A DNA stretch of 64,000 bases from Fistularia commersonii (lineage: Eukaryota > Chordata > Actinopteri > Syngnathiformes > Fistulariidae). Every line of letters begins with the position of its first letter. The first letter of the stretch is position 1. Where the stretch lies: assembly GCA_037954325.1 (NCBI GenBank), contig JBBMNZ010000018.1, forward strand, positions 13,282,501-13,346,500, read 5' to 3'. Position numbers and translations under genes: made by a program. The notes beneath the pieces are model-generated. The model made no database searches, was not told the DNA's origin, and saw only the letters and a list, made by a program, of their open reading frames with translations. Shown here one piece after another: positions 62,816 to 64,000 of this stretch.

Positions 62816-64000
62816 TACATACAGGAAGCACAAACCTTCAAGAGACCTACATATGTTGACAGGGGGTGTTTCTTCCGACGAGCCGGCTGATAGTACAGAG
62901 CTGGACTTCCCCGAACATTTGCACAAGGTCGAAGGCGCTGTTCCCGTCAATCAAACCTTTCCTCCGCCGTATCTGTCCATCCCGAGGCGGCTCGCCGAGC
63001 CGAGATGCTTCCAACTCTCCGCTCTCTCTCCTCCACCCACTTGTTCCACTCTTGGCGGCGTTGAGACGCGCCGTCCTCGACGAACGCTACCCTGCCTCTC
63101 CGAAAATCAACCCTGCCTTTCTCTCGCTCCGCGATCCCACCCTCTTTTCCCTCGTACACACGGGCCGTGCATTTTAATTAATAACTTCCACTCGTGGATT
63201 AATTTATTTATTTGATTTAGCTTTTCCTTTTTTTTTTTTTTTTTTTTCCCCCCCTCCCCTGCAGATTCAAGTCCTTAATCTCATGCAATCTGCTTGCCTG
63301 GCACACAATGGCAAAGACTAGGAGGGAGGGAGGGAGTGAGAGAGAGAGTGAGAGAGACAGAGGAGGAAGAGTGAAATACTACACTAATTATCAGCTGTAC
63401 CAAGGCCACAGTACAGCATGTGTGGAAGTGTGTGTTTGTGTTTCTGTGCATGTGTGTCAAAGGGATTTAATTTAGTGTAATTAAACTGCCTGAACATTGA
63501 GGATATCTAACCACTCCGCAATCACACAGCCCGCCACAATTACTGTCATCAGGACCCAGAAAAAAATTATATATACGGCGTGGTTATTCCTTCACCTCCG
63601 TGGCCGTTCCGGAACACGTCAGCGTCTCACAAGGTCTCGCTATTCTAGCTTAGTCAAGGCCTTGTGCGAAGAAGAAAAGGCTGGAAAAAAAAGATGATGG
63701 CGGGGAAAAGAAATTGGATTGGGGGAGAAGAGGGAAGAAGATGGCGAGATAAATGAGATGACTGAATACGGAGCAGGAAGAGACGACGATCCGTGGATTT
63801 TGTTCATTCGGTGCTCCCGAAGGCTTTTCAGTTTTGAATCACGGCCTCGTTTTGCCTTTTTTCCTCTCCGCTCTTGCACGGAAAGATGCACGTTTGAACC
63901 GTACATCCTCCTTTCTCTGTTCGCTCGCTTCCTCTATTCACACCCTCCCACACACACTCCACTCAGAACATTGGCGTCTGTCCACTATCTCATCCGTGCT

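Larger units (their letters stand above)
61392..64000. other. Probable long intron upstream of the first SIPA1L exon seen
   Basis: No exon continuing the SIPA1L frame was found. The exon at 61391 begins in mid-codon, so at least one more exon lies to the right of the window. The stretch holds a SINE-like fragment, a CA tract, pyrimidine-rich runs (63220-63262) and (GGGA)n/(GA)n sequence near 63325-63365. Confidence 0.6.

Noticed and set aside
62866..63215. Pro/Ser/Leu-rich ORFs on both strands as a possible extra SIPA1L exon
   Set aside because: No splice sites in phase with the exon at 61391 and no family similarity; the sequence is pyrimidine-rich and low in complexity.

Overview
The window is nuclear DNA of a vertebrate, almost certainly a ray-finned (teleost) fish. 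The genes have many short introns and vertebrate-type splice sites. They encode CLPTM1, TBCB, SIX5, QPCTL, RRM1 and a SIPA1L protein that can be read exon by exon. The repeat fraction (Tigger/pogo remnants, TA-flanked MITEs, LINE 3' ends, tRNA-derived SINE-like pieces, long CA/TG microsatellites) is typical of fish. No bacterial operon, CRISPR array or integrated virus was seen.

Layout. 0-6.7 kb: no well-recognised gene. It holds a SINE-like repeat, a TATA box followed by a short secreted-peptide-like ORF (1.4-1.6 kb, +), and a tentative small three-exon gene (2.8-4.1 kb, -) with a CpG-rich promoter near 4.3 kb. 6.8-18.1 kb (-): clptm1, 14 coding exons, 642 aa, with a CAG-encoded polyglutamine tract. 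20.5-23.1 kb (-): tbcb, 6 exons, 246 aa. 27.1-32.4 kb (+): six5, 3 coding exons, 953 aa, with a GC-AG first intron and a 2.2-kb 3'UTR. 35.0-36.7 kb (+): a second, SIX1/2-class SIX homeobox gene (probably six9) with an intron at the start of the homeodomain. 37.2 kb (+): a solitary 5S rRNA gene followed by a TA-flanked MITE. 38.9-43.2 kb (-): qpctl, 7 exons, 403 aa. 45.1-48.8 kb (+): rrm1, 793 aa, with one 1,982-bp exon carrying most of the protein. 52.1-61.4 kb (-): the last 12 coding exons of a SIPA1L gene (sipa1l3 by synteny and C-terminal sequence), whose 5' half lies beyond the right edge. The last 2.6 kb look intronic.

Context. CLPTM1, TBCB, SIX5, QPCTL and SIPA1L3 all lie on human 19q13, so the window is a rearranged counterpart of that region. 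RRM1 (human 11p15) is the outsider. The SIX1/2-class gene beside six5 looks like a remnant of the ancestral SIX cluster that mammals lost at this locus. The genes do not form one pathway: a membrane protein (clptm1), tubulin folding (tbcb), two transcription factors, Golgi pyroglutamate formation (qpctl), dNTP synthesis (rrm1) and Rap signalling (sipa1l3). All exon junctions given for the six main genes keep the reading frame, which supports the models. The start of the SIX1/2-class gene and its 3' end remain less certain.
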